From Daldinia sp. FL1419 (lineage: Eukaryota; Ascomycota; Sordariomycetes; Xylariales; Hypoxylaceae), in NCBI GenBank assembly GCA_025201765.1, contig MU623544.1, forward strand, positions 1-45,696: a DNA stretch of 45,696 bases, read 5' to 3'. The notes below the pieces were generated by a model. That model had not been told where the DNA came from. It saw only the letters and a program-made list of their open reading frames with translations, and did not search any database. This document shows, one piece after another, positions 24,497 to 36,331 of this stretch. The number at the start of each line of letters is the position of its first letter. The first letter of the stretch is position 1. The position numbers and the translations under genes are program-made.

Positions 24497-24900
24497 GATA
24501 AAAAAGTTATTTTGGAAGAGGGTTGAAATATATGTAATTTATGTAGGATATAAATATATATGAATAACTTCATATTTCTATAAAAAACTATTATTTATTT
24601 TTATTTTTATAAATTTTTTTTAATATTATAATATTATATTTATTTTCCAAAATGGTTTAAAATGGTGTTATTGATTTGTAATCTTTTCCAATTAACTTTA
24701 ATTCTTTTTATATGTTTTGCTTACGCTTTACAATAATGTAGTATAATATTACTATACCCATCACGTTCATAGTCCAATATTATTTCGAAAACCCACTTTA
24801 TTTTCATATGTGCATTATAGCAAGCAAAAGAAAGGTTGCGTATTTGTAGGTGTTCTATTATTTCTCCAATTTCATCTCGTTATTAACCCTCCTTAAGTAT
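24497..24900 (-). mobile_element. LINE copy L5, internal fragment
   Basis: It matches 2975-3340 and 5275-5680, the 3' untranslated region, in the same orientation. It lacks the tail and the terminal ~300 bp on one side and stops at about 24900 on the other. Having no 3' tail it cannot be a simple insertion and must have been trimmed later. It is less mutated than L1 and L3 over this segment. Confidence 0.75.
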
Positions 24901-26714
24901 GAAAAAAAAGAATATTAAAATAATTAAATAAAATAATTAATAAAGATAATTATTTACTAGTAGTAATATATTATTAGGAAGTTATATTTAATAGGATAAA
25001 AAAAGTATATATTATTATATCAAAGTTCTATAAAAATAATCCTTAAAGAATTATGATGAATTTGAGTTAATCAAATAAGAGATAAACTCCTGAGGGCTTA
25101 TTTATATTCAAAAGAACCTGTACAAACCTTAGAAGGATTGGTTTTATAGAGGTTAATATGGTCTTTGTTAGGTAGTTTTAATTATATAATTTTATTATTT
25201 CAATTTAATATATTTAGATATAAGGTTTTTATATCCTAAAGAAGATATTAAATTAATTAAATATAAGGTTAATAAAGGTGATTGTTAGCAATGGTAGTTA
25301 GTGTTTAAAAGAAAGAATAAATAATATATTCAAAAAAAGAAAAGAATTATAAATTATTATAAAAAATTATATAAAAGGTGATATTTAAAGAGTTTAAATT
25401 GATTAGATAAGAATTAACTCTTAAAGGCCAATATATTAAATATGAGTTTTTATACCTAGTTTCTATATAATGTATCCTACATTTCAACTATCTTATAAAT
25501 AATAAACCAAAAGATTAAATAAATTAAAAGATATAAAGTATTTATATTTATAAAAATAATCTTAAAATAATTAGATAGAAGGTAATAAAGGTAATTAATT
25601 ACCATAATAATTAATATTTAAAATGATATATTATATATTCTTATAAAAGTCTTTATGAAAAATGATTTTTAAAGAATTTGATTTTTTTAATAGTGAATTT
25701 AATCTAATTAAATAAAAATTAATATTTAAAGATTTATATATATTTAAAATAAATTAACAAAATTTTATAAAAGATTATTCCTTAAAATTTAATAAACTTT
25801 AATAATATAAAAGATATAAAGTTATTATATCTTGAAGAAGATATTTAAATAACTAAATAAAATAATTAATAAAAGTAATTATTAGTAACAATAATATATT
25901 TTTAAAGAGATTATATTTAATAATAAGTAAGAAAGGTATACATTATTATATAAAACTTTAAAAAAATTAATAATTCTATATTTAAAGATTTAATTTAATT
26001 AAATAAGAAAATAATTTTTAAAATTTTATATATTAAATATAAATTTTAGTAGTTTTTATAAAATATGTTTTATAACTTAATTATTCCATAATATGTTAAA
26101 GATTATATAAAAGAAGATATAAGGTATTTATATTTTAAAAAAGGTAATAGAATAATTGGGTAAAAGATTTATTAAAAATAATTGTTTATTAATAGTAATG
26201 TCTTATAAAAAGGATTTTTAAAGGATTATAATAAGCCTTTATTGATTAGATAAGAAAGATAATTTTTGAGGGTTTATTTATATTTAAAAAGCCTGTGGAG
26301 ATTTAGAAGGTTTGGTTTCAAGGAGGTTAATAGGGTTTTTGTAGGATAATATTTATTATATAATTATATCATATTAATTTAATATTATGGTAATAAAAAG
26401 AATTATTAAATTTAAATATAACTATATAAATTTAAAGTATAAAGTTTCTTTTTAGAAATTATATTTTATTATTAAATTAATAATTAATAATTATAAAATG
26501 AGATTAATTAGTTTCAAAAGTTAAATTAATTATAAAGTAATTAATTTAAAAGAATTAACATTATTTTAATATAATATAATAAAATAATTATATATTAATT
26601 ATTTATAAAAGATTTTATATAAGTTTTTAAAAGTAATAATATTATAATGTATTAAGTATTTATAAAAGATTTTATTTGAAAATTTAAGGATTGTGTTAGC
26701 CTTTGGGGTGATCT
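24901..26714 (+). mobile_element. Modular repeat array ending in a GGGGTGATCTTTAG-like terminus
   Basis: This is a degenerate array of the modules seen in the hAT-like and F elements, with recurrent GATATAAGGTATTTATAT-like hairpins, AATTATTAGTAATAATA-like blocks and TTGATTAGATAAGAA-like blocks. The last ~330 bp (26380-26714) match 34290-34477, including the terminal TTAAGGATTGTGTTAGCC and GGGGTGATCTTTAG. The shared end suggests one element family with the insertion in hAT-like copy D. The left boundary is unclear. No coding region is seen. Confidence 0.5.
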
Positions 26715-27207
26715 TTAGTAATATGTTTTACAAATTAATTAATTAATTTTTAAAGAATTCTTGAATTTAATTATCAATATTAAATTTATTATTTTATAAA
26801 TTTTTATATTATGATTAAAAATATTATAAATTTTAATATTATTATTTTAAAGGACATTTTTTAATAGTTTTTTTGGGAGTTTTAAGATTTATATTTTCTT
26901 TATTAATTTATATGATCTTTTTTTAATTTAAGGAATAGGATTTTTATATTATAAATATTTAAAAATATATATAATTTATTTTTTATAAATTAATAATTTT
27001 TTCTTTCAATAATATTATATTATATAATAATTTATTAGAAAACTTTGTTATATAATAAATTTAAAAGTTCTCTTTTTAAAATTGTACCTATAGGGGGATA
27101 GATTGAAATTCTCAAATTTGAACTAATTTATAATAAAATTAATAAAATAAATGATAAGATATTAATTAACTAATTAAATTTTATCAATTAAAAAGGATTT
27201 ATATACA
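26715..27207. other. AT-rich spacer, nothing recognised
   Basis: About 490 bp between the modular array and a 72-bp tandem repeat. No features were noticed. Confidence 0.5.
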
Positions 27208-27430
27208 CTTAAAAAAACCAATTAAATTACTGATTCCATAATTAATATATAACATAAAAATATTAACAATTTAAGAAAAAAAAACAACTAATTAAATATC
27301 ATATATGTAAAATATATATTGTAATACAAAAACATTAATAATTTAAAAAAAGGGAACAACTAATTAAATATTATATATATAAAATATATATTATAACACA
27401 AAAACATTAACAATTAAAAAAAATAAAATA
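27208..27430. repeat. 72-bp tandem repeat, about three units
   Basis: Units start near 27211, at 27283 and at 27355. Each begins with AACAACTAATTAAATAT or a close variant and carries an ATAAAATATATATT segment and an AAAACATTAACAAT segment. The last two units are in exact 72-bp register. A degenerate fourth start lies near 27482. Confidence 0.75.
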
Positions 27431-27940
27431 TTAAATTAGATATTAATATTTTAATATATACTTAATTTAATAAAAAAAAGTAACTAATTAAATATCAATA
27501 TTTTAGGTACATACTTCAAAAAAATATATAAACTTTCTAAAAATAATTATAAATAATTTATATATGATATTACCATTTTCAAAAATCATATAATTAAATA
27601 ATAAAATTAAAAATACATACTTTAAATAATCAATCAAAAAATTTATATATAATTTAACTTTAACATAAAAATTTATTATACCTATATTAAATATATAATT
27701 TAATTAATTAAAAACTTTAAAAACTTTAAAAACTTTTATAAAATTTCATTAATATATTTTAATTATTATTTATTAATTAAATTAATAAATATATAAAATT
27801 ACTATAATTTATATATTTTAATTAAATATATATATTAATTTTCCTTACCCTTAAACCAAATCAACTTTTCTTCTTTTTACCTATTTTAAACCCCATTTTT
27901 AATATTATATATCTATATCTTTCTTATTTCATTAATTACG
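27431..27940. other. AT-rich spacer, nothing recognised
   Basis: No features beyond a decayed trace of the preceding tandem repeat near 27482-27510. Confidence 0.5.
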
Positions 27941-28209
27941 CCATAATCCTGACTGACCAATCAACTCCCAGAGAAATTCCCTGCAATTTCGGACGTTTTC
28001 AGTTGTTGTATAACAATTTTCGATTGGAAATATATGCAATATATCTCAAAAAATCACAAATTTAGTTAAGTTTTAAATGATACTAATTATTAGTGTTTTT
28101 AGGTGGTTTTTGAATTAATATAATAAATTAAAGTGGTTTTGAATTTTAATATACCCCATGCGCGTACCTATGGCTTCCCGTGGCGTACAGTTTTGAACCG
28201 CACTTTTTC
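27941..28209. other. Unique segment of higher G+C, origin unknown
   Basis: This stretch escaped most of the mutation. It includes CATGCGCGTACCTATGGC and ACAGTTTTGAACCGCAC and does not match other repeats in the window. It adjoins the start of a modular array at about 28210. It could be a single-copy remnant, or the end of a DNA transposon present only once here. No frame longer than a few dozen codons was noticed. Confidence 0.5.
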
Positions 28210-29738
28210 AATTAAATAGGAGCTTATATTAATAAAATCCCCCTATAAATTGTTTAATTAGGATATTAAACAAAAATTTTAATTATTATTGAATAAGAGT
28301 TTTAATTAAATAAAAACTTTAATTAAACAGGAGCTTTAATAATAACCTAAATACAAAGTAATTATATACTAAAAAAAATATTTAAATAATCAAATAAAAA
28401 ATTAATTAATAAAAGTAATTATTAGCGTTTAAGAAATAGAATAAACAATATATTCAATAAAAGAAAAAATTTATAAATTATTGTAAAAACTATAAAAAAA
28501 ATAATAATTTTGAAGAGTTTTATTTGATTAAATAAGAATTAATTCTTATAAACCTATATATTAAGTAGGAGTTTTAATAGTTCTTAGAGGATATATATAT
28601 TTAATAAAAGGTAAGAAAGGTATATATTATCGTACAAAATTTTATAAGAAAAACTAATACATTTATGCTTAAGAATTTAATCTAATTAAATAAGAAATAA
28701 CTTTTAAAAGCTTATTTATATTCTAAACAGGTTATGGAGACCTTAAAGAGGTTGGTTCTATAAAAACTAATAAAATCTTTACTAAATAACTTTAATTACG
28801 TAATTACACTACCCCAGTTTAATATATTTAATATTATTACTATTAAACAAGAACTTTAATAATTACCTAAATATAAATGTAAAATAATTATATCTTAAAG
28901 AAGGTATTAAAATATTTAAATATAAGGTTAATAGAGGTAATTACTGGTAATAATAACTAGGGCTCAAAAAAATAAATAAATAATATATTCAATAAAAAAA
29001 CAAATTTATAAACTATTATATAGGTTATAAGAGAATATAATGGTCCTATAAAACTTAACCTAATCAAATAAGAATCAACTCTTAAAAACCTATATATTAT
29101 ATAAGAGCTTTAATTTAGGATTAATACTATCGAATAAAAACTCCAATTTAGGGTTAATACTATTTAACAAGAGCTATAATTAAATAAAAACTCTAATAAC
29201 TTTTACAGGATATACCCTACATTTCAACTAACCCATAACAGACTAAAGGTTATATAAGCTCGAAGATATAAGGTAACTATATCTTAAAAAGGATATCAAA
29301 ACAATTGAATAGAAAAACTAATATATATGGTTATTCAATAATAATAATACATATTAAAGGTTATAGATAAAAGAAATGTATACTATTATATAAAACTTCA
29401 TAAAAATAATTTTAAAAGATTTATAAAAAATTATAAAGAACTTTAACTAATCAAGCAAGAAAATAATTCTTAAAAACTTATTTATATTTAAAAGAATATG
29501 TATAAATTTTAGAAAAGGGGGTTACTCCTATTAAATAATTATACTACCTTAATTCAATATATTTGTATAAAGTTTTATGAAGGTGATTTTTATGGAAATA
29601 TAATAAATTTAAATTGATTAGGTAAAAAAATAACTCTTAGAAGCCTATTTATATTCTAAAAAACCTATAAAGATTTTAAAAAGGTTAATTCTATAAAAAT
29701 AAATAGGGTTTTACAAAATAACTTTAATTATATAATTA
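28210..29738 (+). mobile_element. Modular repeat array, interrupted by element F3
   Basis: Plus-oriented modules recur with starts near 28217, 28560, 28850 and 29150. They include the GCTCGAAGATATAAGGTAAC block and end with AATTACACTACCCCAGTTTAAT-like closings (28795-28830). After F3 the array seems to continue at 31670-31700 with TTACCCCAATTTAAT, so F3 inserted into it. There are no recognisable element ends and no genes. Confidence 0.55.
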
Positions 29739-31669
29739 TTTAGGATGAAATTTGGTATATTATACTAAAACTTTTTTAATAAATTACTATATAAAATTAA
29801 TAAAAAATTAATAATAATTAATAAAAATTAATAAAAGTTGATAAGGTGGTTAATAAACTAATAAAAAGTAAAAAACTATATTAAAATTTTAAAGTTTAAA
29901 AAAATATTTATAATTAAATACATCCTTATTTAAATTGATTAAATAGGAAAATAACTTATTTATATTAAATTTAGCGATGCAGCAACGCTTTTGTTGTCTA
30001 TTGAAGAAAACAATGAAGCCATCTTGGACCTCGTCGTTGCCCCACACCTGGGCCGCTGCTATACCACTTCATATAGCTGGCATTATAACGCATAAAGTAT
30101 TTTTCTATATTAAAGTTTAATCATTTTTATTAGAGGGTAAGTTCCAATAAGAATATAGGGTAAAACCAAAATTATGGCAACGTAGTTTGTTTGGATAGGC
30201 GGCGGGTAGGTTTTCTCCGGAACACAGTTCCTACCCGGAACAAATACCAAGAGATGGACCAGATACCTGTAATATATTCTAGGTAAATCGGGGTAGTAAT
30301 AAATAATAATAATAATAATATTAAATTTAAACTCTAATAACTCTTCCAAAAAATGCCTTAATCTTACATTTTTATCGTACAAAATTCTATGGTTTTAAAA
30401 ATTAACAATTCTATCCTTAAGAACTTAAACTAATCAAACAAAAAAACAACTTCTAAAGATTTATTTATATTAAATAGAAACTTTAATAGCTCCTACAAAA
30501 TATCCCCTGCAATTTTATTGTACAAAGCTTTATAAAAAAATTAATAATCAAATGCATCTTAATTTGAGCTGATTAGATAGGAAAATAATTTTTAAAAGTT
30601 TTTAATAGCTTTTATAAAATATACCTTAATCTTATATTTTTATTGTACGAATTTCTATAGAAAAATTGATGATTTTATGTTTGAGAACTGGAATTGATTA
30701 GATAGGAAACAATTTTTGAAAACTTATTTATATTAAATAAAAACTCTAATGGTTTTTGCAAGATATACCCTACATTTTATTGTATAAATTTTGATGGAAA
30801 AATTAATAATTTAATATTTAAGAATTTAAGTTAATCAAATAAAAATTAATATTTAAAGGTTTATATATTGAATATAAATTTTAATTGAATAAGAGTTTTT
30901 GTAGGATATGCCCTAACCCTACACTTTTATTATATAAAGCTTTATGGTTTTAAAAATTGATGATTTTATACTTGAGAATTTAAGTTGATTGGATAAGAAA
31001 ACAACTCTTACAGGCTTATTTATATATTAAATAACTTATAGAAACCTTAATTAAAAAAATTAGATTAGCGGATTTCGTTTTAACTTTATTATCCTAATTT
31101 ATTACTATAGAAAAATTAATGATTTTATATTTAAAAACTTAAACTAATTAAATAAGAATTAATATTTGAAGGTTTATATATTAAATATAAACTTTAATTG
31201 AATAGAAGCTTTTGTAGGATATGCCCTGCAATTTTATTATATAAAACTTTATGGAAAATTAATGATTTTATACTTGAAAATTTGAACTAATTAAACAGGA
31301 AAACAACTTCTAAAAATTTATTTATATTAAATAGGAACTTTAATAACTCTTACAAAATATACCCTACACTTCATCGTACAAATCTCTATAAAAAACTAAT
31401 AATTCTATACTTAAGAACATAAACTGATCAAATAAGAAAATAACTCCTAAAAACTTATTTATATTTTAAAAAACCTGTAAAAACCTTAAAAGGATTAACT
31501 TTATAAAAATTAATAAAATCTTACAATTTCAATTACATAATTACATTACAACCCTCTATAAACCCCCTTCCTTAAAAAAAAATAAAAAAAAACCTTATAT
31601 AATTAAAATAACTCAATTATAAAAATAATTAAAAAAAGAAATTTAATTAAAAACATAAAAATAATTTTA
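29739..31669 (+). mobile_element. Modular repeat element F3
   Basis: It begins TTTAGGATGAAATTTGG, the mutated form of the F1 start, preceded by TA, and has the same TTAATAAA short-repeat run (29785-29870). Modules follow from about 29930, and it ends with 31520-31669, which matches the inner end of F2 inverted. It is therefore the best view of a whole family member (about 1.9 kb, including a 344-bp LINE fragment at 29974-30317). The two ends are not inverted copies of each other, so it is not a simple inverted-repeat transposon. No coding region is seen. Confidence 0.6.
29974..30317 (+). mobile_element. LINE copy L6, short 3' fragment, almost unmutated
   Basis: This is the last ~340 bp of the LINE, from within the 3' untranslated region (GCGATGCAGCAACGC) to an (ATA)n tail. 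The 12-bp duplication ATATTAAATTTA is at 29962-29973 and 30318-30329. Unlike every longer copy it keeps its G+C, for example CACCTGGGCCGCTGC near 30046, and shows what the ancestral 3' end looked like. It sits inside element F3. Being shorter than about 400 bp, it would escape RIP by the length limit known from Neurospora. Confidence 0.92.
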
Positions 31670-31907
31670 TTACCCCAATTTAATAATATATAATCCTGAA
31701 AATCAAACTGATCGCAAAGCAACCAATCCAAAAAAACTAATTAAATTATATATAATATTATAACTAATTTCTTATTAACTTTCTTATTAAATCTTTTATT
31801 AAATCTTTTATTAGATTTTATTAACCTCATTTAATTTCCCTTAAATAACTCCTTTAATTTCCTTTAATTAATTCCTTAACTAATTCCTTAACTAACCCCT
31901 TAATCAA
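31670..31907. repeat. Array remnant and TTAACTAATTCC-like short repeats
   Basis: The first ~40 bp continue the interrupted modular array. From about 31780 short repeats of CTTTAATTTCC and TTAACTAACCCC type accumulate. They resume on the far side of the hAT-like insertion at 35220-35300, so they were one tract before copy D arrived. Confidence 0.6.
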
Positions 31908-32194
31908 GAATAACACTAGTTGGGCAATAGGGGGCATGATATGCCTTAAGTTTTTTTAAGGTTTTATATCGGAAGATTATTAACATGGGTAGAGAAAAAA
32001 ATAACCTTATTAAGTATGTTAACCCCTTAAATTGACCTTATAATTTTTAAATCTTAAATAACCTTATATATTTAATTTTTTTAAATTTTATTAATTTTCT
32101 TTATTTAATTAGGATATCAAAATATTTTTTTAAATAAAAAAATCTTGGATTTTAAGGGTTTTATAAATTATTTACGTTTTATTAACCAAATATA

Positions 32195-32456
32195 TGAGCT
32201 TTTTTCTGATTGGCCAGCCATGTTAGCCTTTTCTGATTGGCTAGCCTTACATCCAGCCACATCCTAACTGATCAGCTATAGCCCATTAGCCTTGGGCCCA
32301 GCCACATCCTAATTGATCAGCCATATCTTAATTATTCAACCACTAGCCCTAACTTCATCAGCCTTTTTCTAATTAGCCAGCGTCATCAGCCTTTTTCTAA
32401 TTAGCCAGCCTCATCAGCCTTGCGCCCAGCCACATCCTAATTGATCAGCCTTATAT
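32195..32456. repeat. Minisatellite, ~27-bp units with CAGCC and TGATTGG/TGATCAG motifs
   Basis: About nine imperfect units alternate two types: AGCCTTTTTCTGATTGGCC-like and CAGCCACATCCTAATTGATC-like. Two adjacent units near 32360-32410 are nearly identical. It keeps C and G well, as expected for short repeats invisible to RIP. It is seen once only in this window. Confidence 0.8.
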
Positions 32457-33898
32457 TTAATTATATATTGAATTGGGATAATGTAATTATATAATTGAAG
32501 TTACTTTTAGCTTCCATGAAACAACTTCTTCTAGGGTCTCCACAGGTTTTTCTGGATATAAATAGGCCCTCAAGAGTTGTTTCTTATTTGATCAGGTCAA
32601 ATTCTACAGAACTATTATTTTCTTTTATAGCTTTTACGATAGTTTATAAATTTTCTCTCTTATTAAATATATTGTTTACTCTACTTCTTGAAGGGGCTAC
32701 TATTGTTAGGAATAAGCTTTATTAATCTTTTACTTATTTGATTATTTTAGTACCTACCTTCCACAGGATATAATTACCTTGTATTTAGCTATTAAAACTC
32801 CTATTCAATAACTACCTTATATCTTTTATTTTATTTAATTTTTTAATTATTATGGAGTAATTGAAGTGCAGGGTATATCCTGTAGGAGCTATTAGAGCTC
32901 CTATTTAATATAAGCCCTTAAAAGTTAATTTTAATCTGATCAGATTAAATTCTTTATTATTGTGGATTGGGGTAATATAATTATGTAACTAAAACTGCTT
33001 TGCAAGACCTTATTAGCCTTTATGAAATAAATCCTTCTAAGGTCTCTACAAGCTTTTTTAGATATAAATAAGTCTTTGAAAGTTGTTTTCTTATCTGATT
33101 AGATCAAGTTCTAAAGTATAGAATCATTAGTTTTTCTTATAGAGCTTCATACAATAACATATCCCTTTTTTACTTCCTGTTGAAGATGGCCTCTTGAACA
33201 CGCGCAACCATTGCCAGCAGTCATCCCTATTAGTTCTTTTATTTAATCACTTTAATACCTTCTTTAAGATATAATTACCTTACATCTTTTATCTTATTTA
33301 TACATTTTTATTTATTGTAGATTAACTGAAATGCAGGGCATATCCTGCAAGACCTATCAGAACTCTTGTTCAATATATAGGCCCTCAAAAGTTAGTCCTT
33401 GTCTGATCAGCTTAAGCTCTTTAAGTATCACCTTTCATGTAGTTTCTTACAATAGTTTATAACTTTTCTCTCTTATTGAATATATTATTTGTTCTATCTC
33501 TTAAACACCAACTACCATTACTAGCAGTTACCTCTATTAATCTTTCTATTTGATCACTTTGATACCTACCTTGCTCAAAATATAATTACTTTGCATCTAA
33601 TTATTAGAGGTCTTGTTCAATTTGAGCTTTTGTTCAATTAAAGCTCCTATTTAATATATAAACCCTCAAGAATTGATTCTTATCTGATCAGATCAAGTTC
33701 TCTATCATAGAAGTCAAGCTATTCAAGCATCGCTTTTCATAGAGTTTTTGACAATAGTATACGATTCTTTTGTCTTTAGTTGAATATATCATCTTAAGCG
33801 CCAGCTCCTATTTAATATATAAGCCCTTAGAAGTTGTTTTCTTGTCTGATCAGACCAACTTCTCAAGCATAAAAGCATCAGTTTTTCTCATAGTGAAC

Positions 33899-33997
33899 AG
33901 GAGCTCTAATAGTTCCTGCAGGATATGCCCTATACTTCAACTAACCCATAATAAGCCAAAGGCTGTATAAACCAGAGGATATAAGGTGACTATATCC
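33899..33997 (+). other. Best-preserved module core with two hairpins
   Basis: AGGAGCTCTAATAGTTCCT (33899-33917) folds as an inverted repeat around CTAAT. It is followed by GCAGGATATGCCC, and 60 bp later by GGATATA-N7-TATATCC (33977-33997), a perfect 7-bp stem. The same two hairpins in the same order occur in hAT-like copies A to E and in the modular arrays. Their function is unknown; subterminal protein-binding sites or RNA structure are possible. Confidence 0.6.
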
Positions 33998-35227
33998 TGA
34001 AGAAGGTATTAAAATGATCAGGTAAGAGATCTAATAGAAGTAACTGCTTGCCAATAGTAGCGCGTACAAGGTTAAATAAACAATATATTTAATAAAAGAA
34101 TAAATTCATAAATTATTGTAAAATTTATAAAGAAAATATGATGATCTTTGCGAGTTTAATCTGATCAGATAAGAAAACAATTCCTAGAAGCTTATTTATA
34201 TCCATACGAGCCTGTAAGAACCTAAAAAGGGTAGGTTCCATGGAGGCTAATAGGGTCTTTGTAGGGTAGGACTTATTACATAATCACACTACCCCGGTTC
34301 ACTATAAGCTTTTAATATATTATTTTAATTTAATGTAATGAAATAAAAATATATTAATTATTTATAAAAGATCTTATATAAACTTTTTAAAGTAATAATA
34401 TTATTATGGATTAAGGACTTATAAAAAACCTTATCTGAAAACTTAAGGATTGTGTCAGCCCTTGGGGTGACCTCCAGTTTGGGCAATAGTTACAAAAGAA
34501 GTGGGGTCCTTAAGGGATATGTACTTTTCAATATATACTTCCTAATATTTTTTTATACCTTTTTAGGATTTTAATTTTTTAAAAAAAATATTTAATTTAT
34601 TTTAAAATTTATATACCTTTACATATATTATACAATTAATGAATAAGAGCTTTAATAACTCCTGCAGGATATGCCTTATACTTCAATTAACCCATAGCAA
34701 ACCAAAGGTTATATAAACTAGAAAATATAAAATAACTATATCCTAAAAAGGGAACTAGGCTAATTAAATAAAAAAATTAATATAAATAATTATTTGTTAA
34801 TAATAATACATTATAAGAAAATATCTTTAAAAAGGAAACTAAAAATTATATATTCTTATATGAAGGTTCTATAAAGGCAATCTCTAAAGAATTATATAGA
34901 ACTTAAGTTGATCAGGCAAGAAAAACAATTCCTAAAGGCCTATTTATATCTAAAAGAATATATATAAACCTTAAAAGGAAAAATTAATAAAGTCTTTTAA
35001 AATAACTCCTATTACATAATTATTCTATCCTAATTCAATATAAATTAATAACAAAAATTCTGCCAGGCAATATATTAAAATTAGAAAAAAAAATTTCACT
35101 TTTAATACAAAAGATTACTATTAAAATTATATATAAAGGTACGTACCTATGGTACGCCTCATAAATTATGTGGCTATTACCCAAATATCACACCCCCTAT
35201 TGCCCGACTAGTGTTGTTCTTAATTAA

Positions 35228-36326
35228 TCCTTAATTTCCTTTAATTAATCTCCTTAACTTCCCTTAATTAACCCCTTAACTAACCCCTTAACTAACCCCC
35301 TAACCCTCCTAGTTAATTTTTAGGTAAATAACACCTTCATTTCTAACCCCCTTTATTCCTTTACCCTTAAAATTAATTTATATAATTTATTAATTAAATT
35401 AAATTATTAAATAAATATTATTTAATAAAAATTATTCCTAATTATATCCATTTATATTATAATTAATATTAATTTTTTAAAATAATAAAAATATTTTTAA
35501 TACATATTATTAATTTTTAATATTTAAAAATATATTTATTATTATATTAATTAATTAAAATTAATATTTTAATTTAATTAAAAACATTTTATTAAATATT
35601 TAATATTTTGTTATATTAATTATTAATGTAAATTATTATAATAATATTAATATTTTTAATTTAAAATTAAAATAATTAAAATTTTAATACCTTTAACAAA
35701 ATATATTAAATATATATAATTATTTAATAAATATACTAAATTACACGTTAAAATCTTAAAATTATTCTACTTTCATTAATCCCAACTTTTTATATAATTA
35801 AAAAGAATTAATTTTCTCTAACTCCCCTCTTACTCCAATTCCAACTAATATCTTTCCAAATTAATTATTTTTATTATTATACATATTTTCCTTTATTTTT
35901 TATAAACTTAATACTAAATTCATTTTTACCTAAAATAATATTTAATATATTACTACTTTTTTACATATTTTTAAAAAAGAATTTAAAAATAATATTATTA
36001 TTACTTTAAAAAATAATTTAATATAAAACTTAAAAATAAATTTATTAATATTATTATAATTAAAAATAAAATAAAAATATATTATTTAACAATATATATC
36101 TTTTTTCTTTTCAAAATTATTTTAATTTTAAAATTATTCCAAATTTTTTTCCTATTTTTATACAAATAAAAGAAATAATGATCTTTTAATTACATTATTT
36201 TATTAAATTTCATTAAATTTAAAATTAATAATATTAATATAAAAATTATATTTATTATTTTCTTTAAAATATTATTATTTTATATAAAATATTCCTTTGA
36301 TTATTAATTAAATTAAATATTATTAT
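35228..36326. other. Short-repeat tract then AT-rich spacer
   Basis: Positions 35228-35310 continue the CCTTAACTAACCCC-type repeats. From about 35350 to the Copia left LTR nothing is recognised. The plus strand keeps C and has almost no G in this stretch. Confidence 0.55.
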
Positions 36327-36331
36327 ATTAT

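Larger units (their letters stand above)
31943..34477 (+). mobile_element. Insertion within hAT-like copy D
   Basis: The insert runs from GCCTTAAGTTTTTTTAAGG to GGGGTGACCTCCAG. It contains a minisatellite (32195-32456), minus-oriented modules (32462 to about 33890) and then plus-oriented modules (33893-34310), so it is internally folded. The complement of its right end includes CCTTAAGTTTTCAGATAAGG, which resembles the left end but offset by about 29 bp. No target duplication longer than one T is visible. G+C is clearly higher than in most of the window. Frames at 32495-32725 and 33770-33970 lie across modules and are not judged real. The transposon class is undetermined. Confidence 0.55.
31908..35219. 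mobile_element. hAT-like non-autonomous transposon, copy D, split by a 2.5-kb insertion
   Basis: The left end GAATAACACTAGTTGGGC (31908-31942) and right end ...CCCGACTAGTGTTGTTC (to 35219) belong to this family. Flanks are TTAATCAA (31900-31907) and TTAATTAA (35220-35227), an 8-bp duplication differing by one C-to-T. The left inverted repeat is cut after 35 bp at 31942 and resumes at about 34478 with TTTGGGCAATAG, so 2.5 kb landed inside it. Without the insertion the copy is about 780 bp with one module (from about 34646). Confidence 0.85.

Noticed and set aside
30110..30382. Minus-strand frame of 90 codons with normal base composition
   Set aside because: It is antisense to the unmutated LINE 3' tail (L6) and runs past the insertion border, so it is not a gene.
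32495..32725. Plus-strand frame of 76 codons in the better preserved insertion
   Set aside because: It is made of the modular repeat; equivalent modules elsewhere have no matching frame. The same holds for 33770-33970.
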